Shown in pieces: positions 24,674-33,463 of a DNA stretch of 64,000 bases. The DNA comes from Photorhabdus asymbiotica. Lineage in GTDB: Bacteria; Pseudomonadota; Gammaproteobacteria; Enterobacterales; Enterobacteriaceae. Position numbers and translations under genes: made by a program. The notes under the pieces are model-generated. The model ran no database searches, was not told the DNA's origin, and worked only from the letters and a program-made list of their open reading frames with translations. The first letter of the stretch is position 1, and every line of letters begins with the position of its first letter. The DNA is taken from positions 620,001 to 684,000 of the forward strand of contig NZ_RBLJ01000002.1 of the NCBI RefSeq assembly GCF_003634575.1, in the 5' to 3' direction.

Positions 24674-26020
24674 TCAAATAGCCCAATCACCAGCATAAAA
24701 TGCTACCAAAGCGATCGTAATCACCACTGTCCCCATATTCAATTTACGCCATTCACCGGAACAGATACGACCAACCACCAAAGAGCTGAAGCCCAGCATA
24801 ATACCAGTTACAATATTGCAGGTCAGAACAATAAAGACTGCACAGAGCATACCGGACATCGCCCCAACAAAATCATTGAAATCCAGTTTCCTGATATTAC
24901 TCAACATCAGCAGACCAACATACATCAACGCCGGTGCAGTCGCGTATGCCGGTACAAGATATGAAAGTGGAGAAAAGAACAAAATCAACAAGAACAGGAT
25001 ACCGACAACGGTTGCGGTTAAACCTGTTTTACCGCCTGCTGCGGTACCCGCGGCTGATTCAATATATACCGCAGCCGGAGAAGCACCGATAGCACCGGCA
25101 AAAATACTACTGACAGAATCGGCAGTCAGCGCTTTACTACCGTTAATAATCTGCCCGCCTTTATCCAACAGATTCCCTTGCCCTGCTACTGCACGGATGG
25201 TACCGGTCGCATCAAATACGGCGGTCATTACCAACGCTAACACACTAGGTAATACAATTGGCTGTAAAGCCCCCATAACATCCATACTAAAAATCAGGGA
25301 CAGTCCATCATCTCCCAGACTCGGTACTTTAAAGAACCCTTGATATTTCACCGCTGGATCAAAAATCAACCCAATAACAGAAATCACAACAATCACCCAC
25401 ACCACACCACCGGGGACTTTCAATTTTTCCAGTCCGAAAATCACAGACAGCCCAAGCAAAGTCATCATAACTGGAAAAGAGGTGAACGAACCCAAAGCAA
25501 CAGGCAAACCTTCCAACGGATTTTTAATGACCAGACCAACGCCGTTTGACGCAATCAGTAACAAAAACAACCCAATACCAATCCCTGCGCCATGCGCAAT
25601 ACCCATAGGTATATTGCGTAAAATCCAGGAACGAATACCAGTAACAGAAATCACCGTAAACAAGCACCCCATCAGGAATACGGCACCGAGTGCAACTGGA
25701 ATACTGATTTGCTGTCCTAAAACCAAACTAAACGCGGTAAATGCAGTCAATGAAATTGCACAACCAATTGCCATTGGCAAGTTAGCCCAAAGTCCCATTA
25801 ACAAAGAACCAAAACCGGCAACCAAACAAGTCGCAATAAAGATAGCAGTATGGGGAAACCCTGCCTGCCCTAACATCCCTGGTACAACGATGACTGAATA
25901 AACCATCGCCAGGAAAGTTGTAAGCCCAGCCAGAATTTCACGGCGTATCGTTGTGCCACGTTCAGTCAATTGAAAATACTTATCCAGTCTGCATTTAACT
26001 GGTGCCTGAGTGCCAGACAT
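24674..26020 (-). CDS. ghxP: Guanine/hypoxanthine permease GhxP
   Basis: Purine permease of the AzgA-type NCS2 group; proton-linked uptake of guanine and hypoxanthine. 448 residues from the ATG at 26020 ([20 protein letters not shown]), preceded by GGGGAA; two in-frame upstream ATGs would add 3-8 residues. Conserved stretches include [38 protein letters not shown] and [21 protein letters not shown] PurR-like operator lies about 120 bases upstream. Confidence 0.92.
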   Translation of the reverse strand: MSGTQAPVKCRLDKYFQLTERGTTIRREILAGLTTFLAMVYSVIVVPGMLGQAGFPHTAIFIATCLVAGFGSLLMGLWANLPMAIGCAISLTAFTAFSLVLGQQISIPVALGAVFLMGCLFTVISVTGIRSWILRNIPMGIAHGAGIGIGLFLLLIASNGVGLVIKNPLEGLPVALGSFTSFPVMMTLLGLSVIFGLEKLKVPGGVVWVIVVISVIGLIFDPAVKYQGFFKVPSLGDDGLSLIFSMDVMGALQPIVLPSVLALVMTAVFDATGTIRAVAGQGNLLDKGGQIINGSKALTADSVSSIFAGAIGASPAAVYIESAAGTAAGGKTGLTATVVGILFLLILFFSPLSYLVPAYATAPALMYVGLLMLSNIRKLDFNDFVGAMSGMLCAVFIVLTCNIVTGIMLGFSSLVVGRICSGEWRKLNMGTVVITIALVAFYAGDWAI

Positions 26021-26136
26021 ATTGTTCCCCTGCATTATGTTCATGGTACTTCTTCCAGTTCCTAATCAAACGAAAACGATGACTTCACTTAATAACAATT
26101 AATGAATATTGCACCAATCGGTTCAACAAATCATAA

Positions 26137-26152
26137 AAGCAATCGTTTGGCT
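26137..26152. promoter_or_regulatory. Candidate PurR operator upstream of ghxP
   Basis: AAGCAATCGTTTGGCT fits the PurR consensus ANGCAANCGNTTNCNT with one mismatch, 117 bases upstream of the purine permease start. Purine repression of this gene fits the transporter's job. Confidence 0.55.
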
Positions 26153-26317
26153 TTTAGAATAGAGAACAGTGAAAGAATTTAAGGCGAAAGATTATCCAGT
26201 GATCATAGTGTCGAAATCAATAGCTAACGATATTATTTGAAGCTCAATTTATTCACTCTTCGAAAAGACTCGGTGCTGTCTGCTGCTCATAACCAGCGTC
26301 TATAACTGTAACAATCT

Positions 26318-27490
26318 TCAGTCATGCTCACTCTGTGAATTAAAGCGATCCATTGTCGAAACCAGAAATAATGCCGCAATGATCACAAGCAGAATAGGTA
26401 AACCCGATGGTGTCACTGAACTTGCTACACCAGCAAACAACGGGCCAAACAAACTCCCGATACCCCACAACATAGCTGCCGCAGCATTAGCAACGATCAA
26501 CTCATTCCCTGAAAAATACTGACCTATTTGGACCAATGCGATGGTGTAAATAGCCCCCGCAGTTGCCCCCAAAGCAATCAGCAGAGGCCAGATAAGATAC
26601 TGATGTGTCATAACAAATGGCAGCAATGCGCTTGCTCCGAGCGTTGCCACACCGCAAATACGGTACAAACGCATACGATTCATATGATCCGCCAGCCAAC
26701 CAAATGGGAACTGCATCAATGAATCACCAGCAAGAATAACGCTTATCATCAGCGCAGCTACCGCTTCGGTATACCCGCAACTCATTCCGTAGATGGGTAA
26801 CATAGAAAGGATGGTGCCGTCGAAAAAGGAAAAAAACAGCACACCACCACAGATCGCCGGCGCAACTCTCACAAATTGAACAATAGAAAAATTGGATTTC
26901 TTGCTATGTTTCGGCAACTTATCGCCTTTACTTTGATCTACCATGACAAAAAGCACCAGCGAAAAGATATGGATCAGAGTACAAATCAATATCGGCGCAT
27001 TATCTTCAACGCCATAAAGCGCAATAATAGAAGGGCCAAGCAACTGACTGACAGTAAAGACTGTCGTATAAACAGCCAATACCCGGCCCCGCTTATTCTC
27101 TTCAGAAAGTTCATTAATCCAGGTTTCACCCAAACAAATCATTAACCCATTAGCAGCACCAGTAATTAGCCGCAGAGGAAAAAGTAGCTCCATCGGCAAC
27201 GAACCCAAAAGAGGAAGCAGACTGACAGCAGAAACCCCTGTTGCAATCATCATGGCGTGTTTCTTACCAACCAGAGCCACAATTCTCTGGACTACCGGGG
27301 CACTCAAAAAAACACCCAATGCAGGGGCCGCAGAAATTAACCCAATATAAAGTTCATCAACACCTTGGCTATTTAAACGTAACGCTATCATTGGGATAGT
27401 CAAACCAATGACAATGCCAATAACCGCGATACTAGTGGTAATAGTAAAAATGGCAAAAAAATTATTACTTCTATAATCACGAACATTCAT
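26318..27490 (-). CDS. MFS transporter, YcaD-like
   Basis: Major facilitator superfamily permease with about twelve hydrophobic segments. 390 residues. The N-half loop shows ISAAPALGVFLSAPVVQRI and later RLITGAANGLMICLGETWIN, with the family-typical GRVLAVYTT near the middle and a second-half loop GWLADHMNRMRLYR. Closest by eye to the UMF/YcaD group of sugar- or drug-type MFS proteins; substrate unknown. It is a single gene 104 bases from the ERIC copy 4. Confidence 0.8.
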   Translation of the reverse strand: MNVRDYRSNNFFAIFTITTSIAVIGIVIGLTIPMIALRLNSQGVDELYIGLISAAPALGVFLSAPVVQRIVALVGKKHAMMIATGVSAVSLLPLLGSLPMELLFPLRLITGAANGLMICLGETWINELSEENKRGRVLAVYTTVFTVSQLLGPSIIALYGVEDNAPILICTLIHIFSLVLFVMVDQSKGDKLPKHSKKSNFSIVQFVRVAPAICGGVLFFSFFDGTILSMLPIYGMSCGYTEAVAALMISVILAGDSLMQFPFGWLADHMNRMRLYRICGVATLGASALLPFVMTHQYLIWPLLIALGATAGAIYTIALVQIGQYFSGNELIVANAAAAMLWGIGSLFGPLFAGVASSVTPSGLPILLVIIAALFLVSTMDRFNSQSEHD

Positions 27491-27594
27491 TTTATTTATG
27501 CCTATCTAGCAAAAACAAAGAGAATAAATATGAAAAAAACAGAAAACAACAAATTAATGAAATAATACGAAACATATTAATTATTATTAGTTAC

Positions 27595-27721
27595 TATACC
27601 CAATAGATTTCGAGTTGCAGCGCGGCGGCAAGTGAATGAATCCCCAGGAGCATAGATAACGATGTGACTGGGGTGAGTGAAAGCAGCCAACAAAGCAGCA
27701 ACTTGAAGGATGAAGGGTATA
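27595..27721 (-). repeat. ERIC element (127 bp), copy 4
   Basis: Full-length copy in the opposite orientation to copies 1-3, between the two transporter genes; its left end is three bases from the TauE/SafE gene stop. Confidence 0.93.
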
Positions 27722-27723
27722 TT

Positions 27724-28476
27724 TTAAAGTGTAAATATATAACGATATAACAACATTAAACCCGAAACCAATACAAGAATATTGATAAACTTGAGGAAAA
27801 CTTCCCTAGAAATTTTCAGTGTCACCTGGCGACCCAAATAGACTCCCAACAGCATCGCTGGAATAAATACCAGTATCAATAACAAAAATGAAGTATCCAG
27901 ATAAAAACCCATGACAATAAAAATAATCACCCTTGTCATGGTACTAAAACCAATTAAAGTCGTCTGAGTAATTCTGAAAACTTCCTTATCTGGTATCCGC
28001 CCCGCGAGATAAATTGCATAAAGAAAACCACCACTACCAAATAGTGCACTAAAAATACCACCACCCAGACCAAATGGAATAGCGGCTTTAATTGGAAACT
28101 GACGATAAGTTTTACTCACAAACAGAGAATAAAGTGAATAGAAAACCACAAATAACCCCAATACCAAAACTAAAACATTGGGTCGAGCCATTAATAAAAT
28201 AGTTGCTCCAATCAAGCTACCGATAATCATTAACGGAATAACTAATTTGATTTCACTGAATTCCGTTTTTTTACCTTCCCTAGCAAGATTAATCACTGCT
28301 GCGGTTAGATCTATCAAAGCTAACAAAGGGACAATTTTAGCTACCGGAATATAAAAAGCCAAAATCGGGCTGGCAATAAGTGCAGAACCAAACCCTGCCA
28401 TACCAAAAACCAGATAAGCAAAGAAAACGACAAAAATGCAAATAATCAGATCAGACCATGTCAGTACATGTAGCAT
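27724..28476 (-). CDS. TauE/SafE-family membrane permease
   Basis: Polytopic protein of the TauE/SafE (DUF81) family, whose members move sulfonates, sulfite or other organic anions. 250 residues, about eight hydrophobic segments; typical motifs are GMAGFGSALIASPILAFYIPV near the N terminus and GLGGGIFSALFGSGGFLYAIYL in the second half, the repeated family signature. Substrate cannot be read from the sequence. The promoter would be in 28477-28722. Confidence 0.85.
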   Translation of the reverse strand: MLHVLTWSDLIICIFVVFFAYLVFGMAGFGSALIASPILAFYIPVAKIVPLLALIDLTAAVINLAREGKKTEFSEIKLVIPLMIIGSLIGATILLMARPNVLVLVLGLFVVFYSLYSLFVSKTYRQFPIKAAIPFGLGGGIFSALFGSGGFLYAIYLAGRIPDKEVFRITQTTLIGFSTMTRVIIFIVMGFYLDTSFLLLILVFIPAMLLGVYLGRQVTLKISREVFLKFINILVLVSGLMLLYRYIFTL

Positions 28477-28722
28477 TTCTATTTCCTTGAAAATAGTTTT
28501 AAAACTAAAGTGATCGTTTTCCCTATATTAATAGTTTTTACTATCGCTTGTCAGGGCAATTTGCAAAAAAAAAGTGGGCGTACTAACAGGCTACGCAGTT
28601 AATATCATAAGTAAAACCGATATATCTTAGAGCAACGAAACCCACCTTCGATGGGTTTCAGACTGGTGACAAACCCCAATTATCTACACTTTTAGCTTTC
28701 AAGGGTTATATAACTGAAACAA

Positions 28723-29205
28723 CTATTCTAACAATGGTGTTTGTGTATCCTTAGATAAAGCGGGTTTCAGCCGGGCCGGATCAATTCTGCACACTAACCC
28801 ACGAATCATTTCCATGATCGACTTTTCCGAAAATGTTCTCCATTGCCCCACTTCATCCCGCCTCGCAATAACCAAACCTTTGGCGAAAGGCTCAGAAAAG
28901 AAAGTGAGTTCAAATGCAGCAGTTTCCATTCGATCACAATTCACTACATTGATCGTTCGTGAACTGTAAATAGACAAATTTTTTTCCTTCGAGATCACTC
29001 CAGGCTCTTTGTAATTATTAATTGTATAAAATTGACGAAGATGTGGATTATTATTGTAGGCTGAAATCCCCTCAAAAGAAAAATAGGTTGTGGCCCTGTC
29101 ATTATCAAGTAATTTAACCACATTAGGCGGCTTCACTGCCTGCGTTGCATGATTGGCACAGCCAGCTAACAGTGATATTCCAGCGACAATAAATAAACGT
29201 TTCAT
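28723..29205 (-). CDS. Lipoprotein, surface-adhesin protein E-like
   Basis: 160 residues from ATG 29205. A lipoprotein signal is clear: MKRLFIVAGISLLAGC, lipobox LAGC with Cys at 16, so it is expected to be lipid-anchored in the envelope. The rest, about 140 residues, has the Y-S-Tyr/Cys pattern of the surface-adhesin E-like family (SSRTINVVNCDRMETAAF), a moderate-confidence resemblance. The start is set by the TAATG overlap with the preceding gene, which suggests translational coupling. Confidence 0.7.
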   Translation of the reverse strand: MKRLFIVAGISLLAGCANHATQAVKPPNVVKLLDNDRATTYFSFEGISAYNNNPHLRQFYTINNYKEPGVISKEKNLSIYSSRTINVVNCDRMETAAFELTFFSEPFAKGLVIARRDEVGQWRTFSEKSIMEMIRGLVCRIDPARLKPALSKDTQTPLLE

Positions 29206-29816
29206 TATTGATTCCCTGCTGCGATATCCGGTCGTTCTTGATAAAGTAATGCCTGATCGATACTGCCCTGAATGGAACAATGTAATATCGATTTCCCATT
29301 TCTGCTACTAAGCATCAACAATTTCTCCGCACTGCCCACCATCGGAGCAATTCCATCAGTCGTAGAAGGATTAGGTTGCCAAGACTCATCCTGCTTGAGT
29401 TTAATCTGCGGATTGGCAATGTAGAGATCGCCGCTGTGCTGCCAGTGTATTTCTGGTGTCGCAGCAACAACAGCCTCCATCGGTTCGTTGATTAAAAATC
29501 CCCAAAAATAGTATTTTCCCAATTTATCTAGATCATCAAACTGCTCATAATAACCAGACAGTGTCAATTTTTTATCGTGGATGGGTTGAGTGAAAAATGC
29601 AATTCTTACTTCCTTATCCTTCACCGGAATCCAGGCATTCCCTTTATTATCATGCTCAACATTCACTACTTTACTCAAAGCTGCACGATGCTGATAAAGT
29701 GTTTGGAAGAATTGCGGATCACACTGAAGCAAACTGTCAGTCAACGTCGCCGCCCCAACCGTATTAACAGAAGTCCCCAAAACCGCAGTCATCAATAAAG
29801 ATTTAAAAACAGACAT
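29205..29816 (-). CDS. Secreted protein of unknown function
   Basis: 203 residues. N-terminal Sec-type signal (MSVFKSLLMTAVLGTSVNTVGA, cleavage probably after VGA-A). The mature part includes two cysteines (LLQCDPQFF and ILHCSIQG) placed near each end, which could form a disulfide in the periplasm. I do not recognise the family. It is the first gene of a two-gene unit with the lipoprotein, sharing the base at 29205. The pair probably acts in the envelope, but no function is assigned. Confidence 0.75.
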   Translation of the reverse strand: MSVFKSLLMTAVLGTSVNTVGAATLTDSLLQCDPQFFQTLYQHRAALSKVVNVEHDNKGNAWIPVKDKEVRIAFFTQPIHDKKLTLSGYYEQFDDLDKLGKYYFWGFLINEPMEAVVAATPEIHWQHSGDLYIANPQIKLKQDESWQPNPSTTDGIAPMVGSAEKLLMLSSRNGKSILHCSIQGSIDQALLYQERPDIAAGNQ

Positions 29817-30712
29817 AATTTTCCTTTAATATTTTTTGCCGTCAGTGGCAATTATTGCATATATACAGAATGATCATTGAAAAAAAATCTAAAAAAATTG
29901 AAAATTCAATTATCACTTTAGAAAACCCAAAATTATTTTTTAATAAAAAATACCGTCAAAAATACCAGTAAATATCGTTCCTAAAGTCACATCTTATATC
30001 GCTAAACGCAACCATTATAGGAATATTATCTATTTTATCAAGCAATATCACCATACTTAACGCCCGTATTCCTTGGAAATGCGTTTTTGAGCCGTTAAAA
30101 AACCTTTCAGTAGTTTATGAAATTACTTAATTGCTTTTATTACACACAATTACTCAAAAAAGTTACAAGTTCAACTTAATTGAGCAAGGCCATAGGCTTA
30201 ATTCTGAGGATTTATCTTTCGACGGAGTGACAAGAGAAAAACAGGGAGACAAAGTTAACAATTATTTTTATTCAAAAATAAAAACTATGATATTGAAATT
30301 ATTTCCAATCAAAACAATAAAGATGTTACTACATAATAAAAAACGAATTTCTCATTAGTTTATATTTCAAAGAAAAAACATGAACTATATTAAATATCTG
30401 TAAAAATAAAAACAAACAAATCATATATTATTTATGCTTATCAGAATAATTTTATCACCACTAAAACAAACATAATATTTATTTGCCCTAGTTGCTTTAA
30501 GATGTTATTTATTTTTTATAAATCCTGGACGATTTGTATATACCCAATAAATTTCGAGTTGCAGCGCGGCGGCAAGTGAACGAATCCCCAGGAGCATAGA
30601 TAACTATGTGACTGGGGTGAGAGAAAGCAGCCAACAAAGCAGCAACTTGAAGGATGAAGGGTATAGTCGAATATCTCAATGTTATTAGCATTTTTCTTAA
30701 GAGGAAATTATT
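29817..30712. other. AT-rich intergenic region upstream of the 110-aa gene
   Basis: 896 bases with no gene that I can support. It holds the ERIC copy at 30539-30665 and presumably the promoters of the flanking divergent genes. A 75-codon open frame at 30131-30358 is not convincing. Confidence 0.6.
30539..30665 (-). repeat. ERIC element (127 bp), copy 5
   Basis: Full-length copy in the same orientation as copy 4, ending 47 bases upstream of the start of the gene at 30713. Confidence 0.93.
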
Positions 30713-31045
30713 ATGGAATTTCAACAAATTGGACAAATGAGCCTGAAAAATTCAGGAGGATTTGTTGCCAGAATACAATTTAGTTATATTGATGCTAACG
30801 GTGAAAAATATTTAAGTAAACAAGGTGATGATATTACTCTTGGCGTAACAAAGACTATTGACCCAGGTGATCTTGGGGTTCCTGATGGAGCGATGGTTTA
30901 TATGCATGTGTTTGTAGTATGGGGTCGTGATAATGAAGCTCATCAAGTTTTTGCATACAACAAAGGAAATAAAACCATCGCCAACTATATGATTAGTGGC
31001 ACAACATTAAATAATGATCTTGGCTTGATCGATGTTACCCAGTAA
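30713..31045 (+). CDS. Small protein of unknown function (predicted beta-rich)
   Basis: 110 residues, strong ribosome-binding site (AAGAGGAAA, about 5 bases before the ATG). No signal peptide, no cysteine. Alternating hydrophobic residues suggest a beta-sandwich: GGFVARIQFSYIDANGEKY, then the motif IDPGDLGVPDGAMVYMHVFV and a Thr/Asn-rich tail (MISGTTLNNDLG). I do not recognise the family; a lectin-like or toxin-like fold is possible but only inferred. It lies right after an ERIC element and before a hairpin-like GC stretch at 31049-31077. Confidence 0.75.
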   Translation: MEFQQIGQMSLKNSGGFVARIQFSYIDANGEKYLSKQGDDITLGVTKTIDPGDLGVPDGAMVYMHVFVVWGRDNEAHQVFAYNKGNKTIANYMISGTTLNNDLGLIDVTQ

Positions 31046-31499
31046 TACATATAGGCTCTGCTTATGCAGGGCCTTATAAGCTAAAAATCTACTTTACTTG
31101 TCTAGATAAATCTTATCTATTCCATACATACCTGTGTAAAAAATTTACTTTAACAAATTAAATGATAAAGTTTAAGAAATAAACCTTTAACTTATGGCAA
31201 GTTTTATATAAATAATTTACTCATTTAAATATCTAAACTTAACATGATAATCACCCAATTTTTATCATCATTTTTCAACTAAAGCTAAATCGCTGATAAA
31301 ATTAACGCTAAAATCAATCCGGAATTTTCCCTTAATAATAAACCGAATAAATTTTCAAACATATAATGAGAATAACATTATCTCGTTTATTCCAATTAAA
31401 GGATTTATTATCCGTAAAAACATAAAGAGAATACCTTATTAAAACTATTCAGGATTGCTGGTAAAACCGCGTCATTAAAGCTAAAACCGGCTATGATTA
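31046..31499. other. AT-rich intergenic region
   Basis: 454 bases between the 110-aa gene and the tandem-repeat reading frame. The first 30 bases contain a short inverted repeat (ataggctctgc / gcagggccttat) that may end the upstream transcript. I see no further gene or site. Confidence 0.5.
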
Positions 31500-31988
31500 A
31501 TGTGCATTAAACGTAAAACACTATATGCCATGATGATTAAATTTGCTAAAAATCAGGCGTTAAAAGTGGTTAAAACAACGGTTAAAACAACGGTTAAAAC
31601 AACGGTTAAAACAACGGTTAAAACAACGGTTAAAACAACGGTTAAAACAACGGTTAAAACAACGGTTAAAACAACGGTTAAAACAATGGTTAAAACAATG
31701 GTTAAAACAATGGTTAAAACAATGGTTAAAACAATGGTTAAAACAATGGTTAAAACAATGGTTAAAACAATGGTTAAAACAATGGTTAAAACAATGGTTA
31801 AAACAATGGTTAAAACAATGGTTAAAACAATGGTTAAAACAATGGTTAAAACAATGGTTAAAACAATGGTTAAAACAATGGTTAAAACAATGGTTAAAAC
31901 AATGGTTAAAACAATGGTTAAAACAATGGTTAAAACTTTATCCCGATTAAAACCAAGGATTAATACTATGACTTTTAAAACAATTTAA
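31500..31988 (+). CDS. Low-complexity reading frame spanning the 12-bp array (VKTT/VKTM repeats)
   Basis: A frame of 162 codons beginning with GTG. After 23 residues it becomes nine VKTT units followed by 21 VKTM units, then 19 residues. Because the unit is 12 bp (4 codons) the frame survives any copy-number change. The predicted product is basic, with a lysine every four residues. There is no clear ribosome-binding site for the GTG; an ATG at 31530 is the next candidate. Whether this is translated is unknown; the repeat may act as DNA instead. Confidence 0.3.
   Translation: MCIKRKTLYAMMIKFAKNQALKVVKTTVKTTVKTTVKTTVKTTVKTTVKTTVKTTVKTTVKTMVKTMVKTMVKTMVKTMVKTMVKTMVKTMVKTMVKTMVKTMVKTMVKTMVKTMVKTMVKTMVKTMVKTMVKTMVKTMVKTMVKTLSRLKPRINTMTFKTI
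31569..31928 (+). repeat. 12-bp tandem repeat, 30 exact-length copies in two blocks
   Basis: Unit GTTAAAACAA-CG (nine copies, 31569-31676) then GTTAAAACAA-TG (21 copies, 31677-31928), differing by one C-to-T change. 360 bases without any other substitution or indel, so expansion is recent or kept uniform by slippage or conversion. Confidence 0.95.
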
Positions 31989-32479
31989 AACTGGTTTATT
32001 ATAAAACCATCAGTGAAAAATGAAAAACAAAAATTAACGTGGTGAATACTTATATCTCTTTTTGGAAAAAAGAAAAATAATAATATGAGTCGTTTAATCA
32101 GAAAATGTATTTTACAAAAGGGAATGATTTTATTAACGCTTTCAATCTGAAGTAAACTTTGTCGTAGATAGATTAAATAGTCGTAATTAACATCTTATTA
32201 TCTATAAAAACAAATAAGAGATTAATTTTCAATAAAAATTTTCTGATAATTTTTTCCTAAGTTATTAATTAACTCTTCAATATTAACTGCCATTATTTAT
32301 TCCGAAAATCTGGTGCTTAATAGCGCAAAATGCCGATATTGAATATGGGTAGCGGTTTATTATCCTATACCCAATGATTGTCTCAACTTGCCCAAGTAAA
32401 TCATGGGAGAATTGTATATAAACACGGATAACGGTTTATTAACTGTTATCCAATAAAAGAGAAATATTACAGAAAGCAT
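31989..32479. other. AT-rich region between the tandem array and the toxin locus
   Basis: 491 bases, no supportable gene on either strand. There are scattered short similarities to the ERIC end sequence (tatacccaatgattg near 32367), but no complete element. No immunity gene for the orphan toxin tip is visible here. Confidence 0.5.
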
Positions 32480-32881
32480 TTATGCAAAATGTTCAAATAT
32501 TAATGCATGCCCCCGTAGATCAGCCAAATAGAGAAAACGAATTTCTGTATTAGGATATTGTTCACTCAGCTTATGTGTATATGAATCATATCCGCCAACG
32601 ATACCAATGACAGGGATTTTCTCTGGACTACCAACAGAATTAGGTTCTCCCATATCTTGCTCTTGAATCTTTTCTCCGTAGGTTCTTATCAAATACTCTC
32701 TTAACGCTGCCTTAGAAGGAATATGATCAATATCCATTCCATCATTACGGCTACGTCCAGCCAGATCCTGATATTCTCCCACTTCAAACCATTTCACCGG
32801 CGGCATATTCGGGATGGGAAGTACCAGAATATAATCGCGGAAATCCTTTTCCTCATTTACCGAATCCCGGTTATTCCTTAA
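32480..32881 (-). CDS. Orphan toxin-tip cassette (alternative C terminus of the PAAR effector)
   Basis: An open frame without its own start in the conserved part. From about 32850 it reads [19 protein letters not shown], the same junction motif as the intact effector at 33464-34801, and continues into an unrelated tip of about 108 residues from ATG 32806 ([16 protein letters not shown], then [18 protein letters not shown]). The D-H-x-P-S pattern resembles HNH/Endo VII-type nuclease toxins; no family was assigned. It has no visible immunity gene. It is 5' truncated relative to the effector and would be expressed only after recombination or as a separate tip. Confidence 0.7.
   Translation of the reverse strand, partial: LRNNRDSVNEEKDFRDYILVLPIPNMPPVKWFEVGEYQDLAGRSRNDGMDIDHIPSKAALREYLIRTYGEKIQEQDMGEPNSVGSPEKIPVIGIVGGYDSYTHKLSEQYPNTEIRFLYLADLRGHALIFEHFA
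32823..32851. repeat. 29-bp direct repeat, copy A (orphan tip side)
   Basis: Exactly identical to 33573-33601. It encodes the pyocin-domain junction KDFRDYILV on the minus strand. Spacing between the copies is 750 bp. Confidence 0.93.
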
Positions 32882-32903
32882 AGCCAGGTTTGCCGTTTTG
32901 AGC

Positions 32904-33122
32904 TCACCATTCTTTTATAACTTTAAGCACACCTTCAGGGCTATCTTCAACGCCTTCCTCTGGGTAAAATATTAAATCACCACCAGAGGGATGCTCTGAA
33001 ATTCTTTCAAACTCATCTATAGCTTCTGATTCTTCATCTTCTGTTCTAAAATTACCATTAAATATTTTCTCTATTAAAGATAGAAATTCATTTTCAGTAA
33101 TATTCTTTGCATCATTTTCCAT
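32904..33122 (-). pseudogene. Colicin-E-type immunity protein, truncated by a premature stop
   Basis: 72 residues of the Im2/Im9 family, which bind and block HNH DNases of colicin E and pyocin type. The signature helix segment SEHPSGGDLIFYPEEG and the C-terminal VIKEW are clear. The frame then meets TGA at 32904-32906 and would continue in the same frame for ten more residues ([10 protein letters not shown]) to TAA at 32871. The family usually has Arg after the Trp, so a CGA-to-TGA change is the simplest reading. Four bases separate it from the DNase tip, the normal toxin-immunity pairing. Since only the tail is lost, activity may persist. Confidence 0.85.
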
Positions 33123-33125
33123 AGT

Positions 33126-33446
33126 TTATTCACCTCTACTATGTAATTCACCATGTTTCTTTGGAGTAACAACATTAATATTATCAATATGATAAATATC
33201 ACCACCTTCTGAAACAGGTTTTTTATGATGTAACTCATATTTCTTCTTTTTTCCTCTCCATTCGTTTTTCCTTGGAGCTGGAGCCTTTCCTTTTTTCATA
33301 TTCCCTATATTTGCAGCTTTAAATTGCTTAGACAACTCAGGATCATTAGCAACCTCTTTCCAAAACGCCTTTCTGAAATCATCAAAGCTATTAAATCTCT
33401 TCCCACGTAATTTATCCGCTATCTGACTGGGAATGGGCGCTCCCAT
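33126..33446 (-). pseudogene. HNH DNase domain (colicin E / S-pyocin type), separated from its effector by a frameshift
   Basis: 106 residues from an internal ATG, starting MGAPIPSQIADKLRGKRF, the conserved start of E-colicin DNase domains, and ending with the HNH motif: ELHHKKPVSEGG ... PKKHGELH, with all three histidine positions present. It is out of frame with the pyocin-domain gene upstream by one base in an A5 run (about 33484-33488). Read through, it would join as ...VTGRGQK-IEGNWLSRAGQGM. An AGGA at suitable spacing before the ATG could allow separate translation. Confidence 0.85.
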
Positions 33447-33463
33447 ACCTTGTCCTGCGCGAC

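Noticed and set aside
24816-25901. Long open frames on the plus strand
   Set aside because: They lie antisense to ghxP and repeat its codon pattern; no ribosome-binding site or recognisable product.
30131-30358. 75-codon open frame in the AT-rich gap
   Set aside because: Low-complexity Lys/Asn-rich composition without a ribosome-binding site or relatives recognised.
31569-31928. CRISPR array or repeat-spacer structure
   Set aside because: The 12-bp units abut directly with no unique spacers; this is a simple tandem array.
32480-32806. Orphan tip as a complete, independently expressed gene with its own promoter
   Set aside because: The conserved junction sequence upstream of its ATG and lack of an immunity gene make a stored cassette more likely; kept as a cassette instead.
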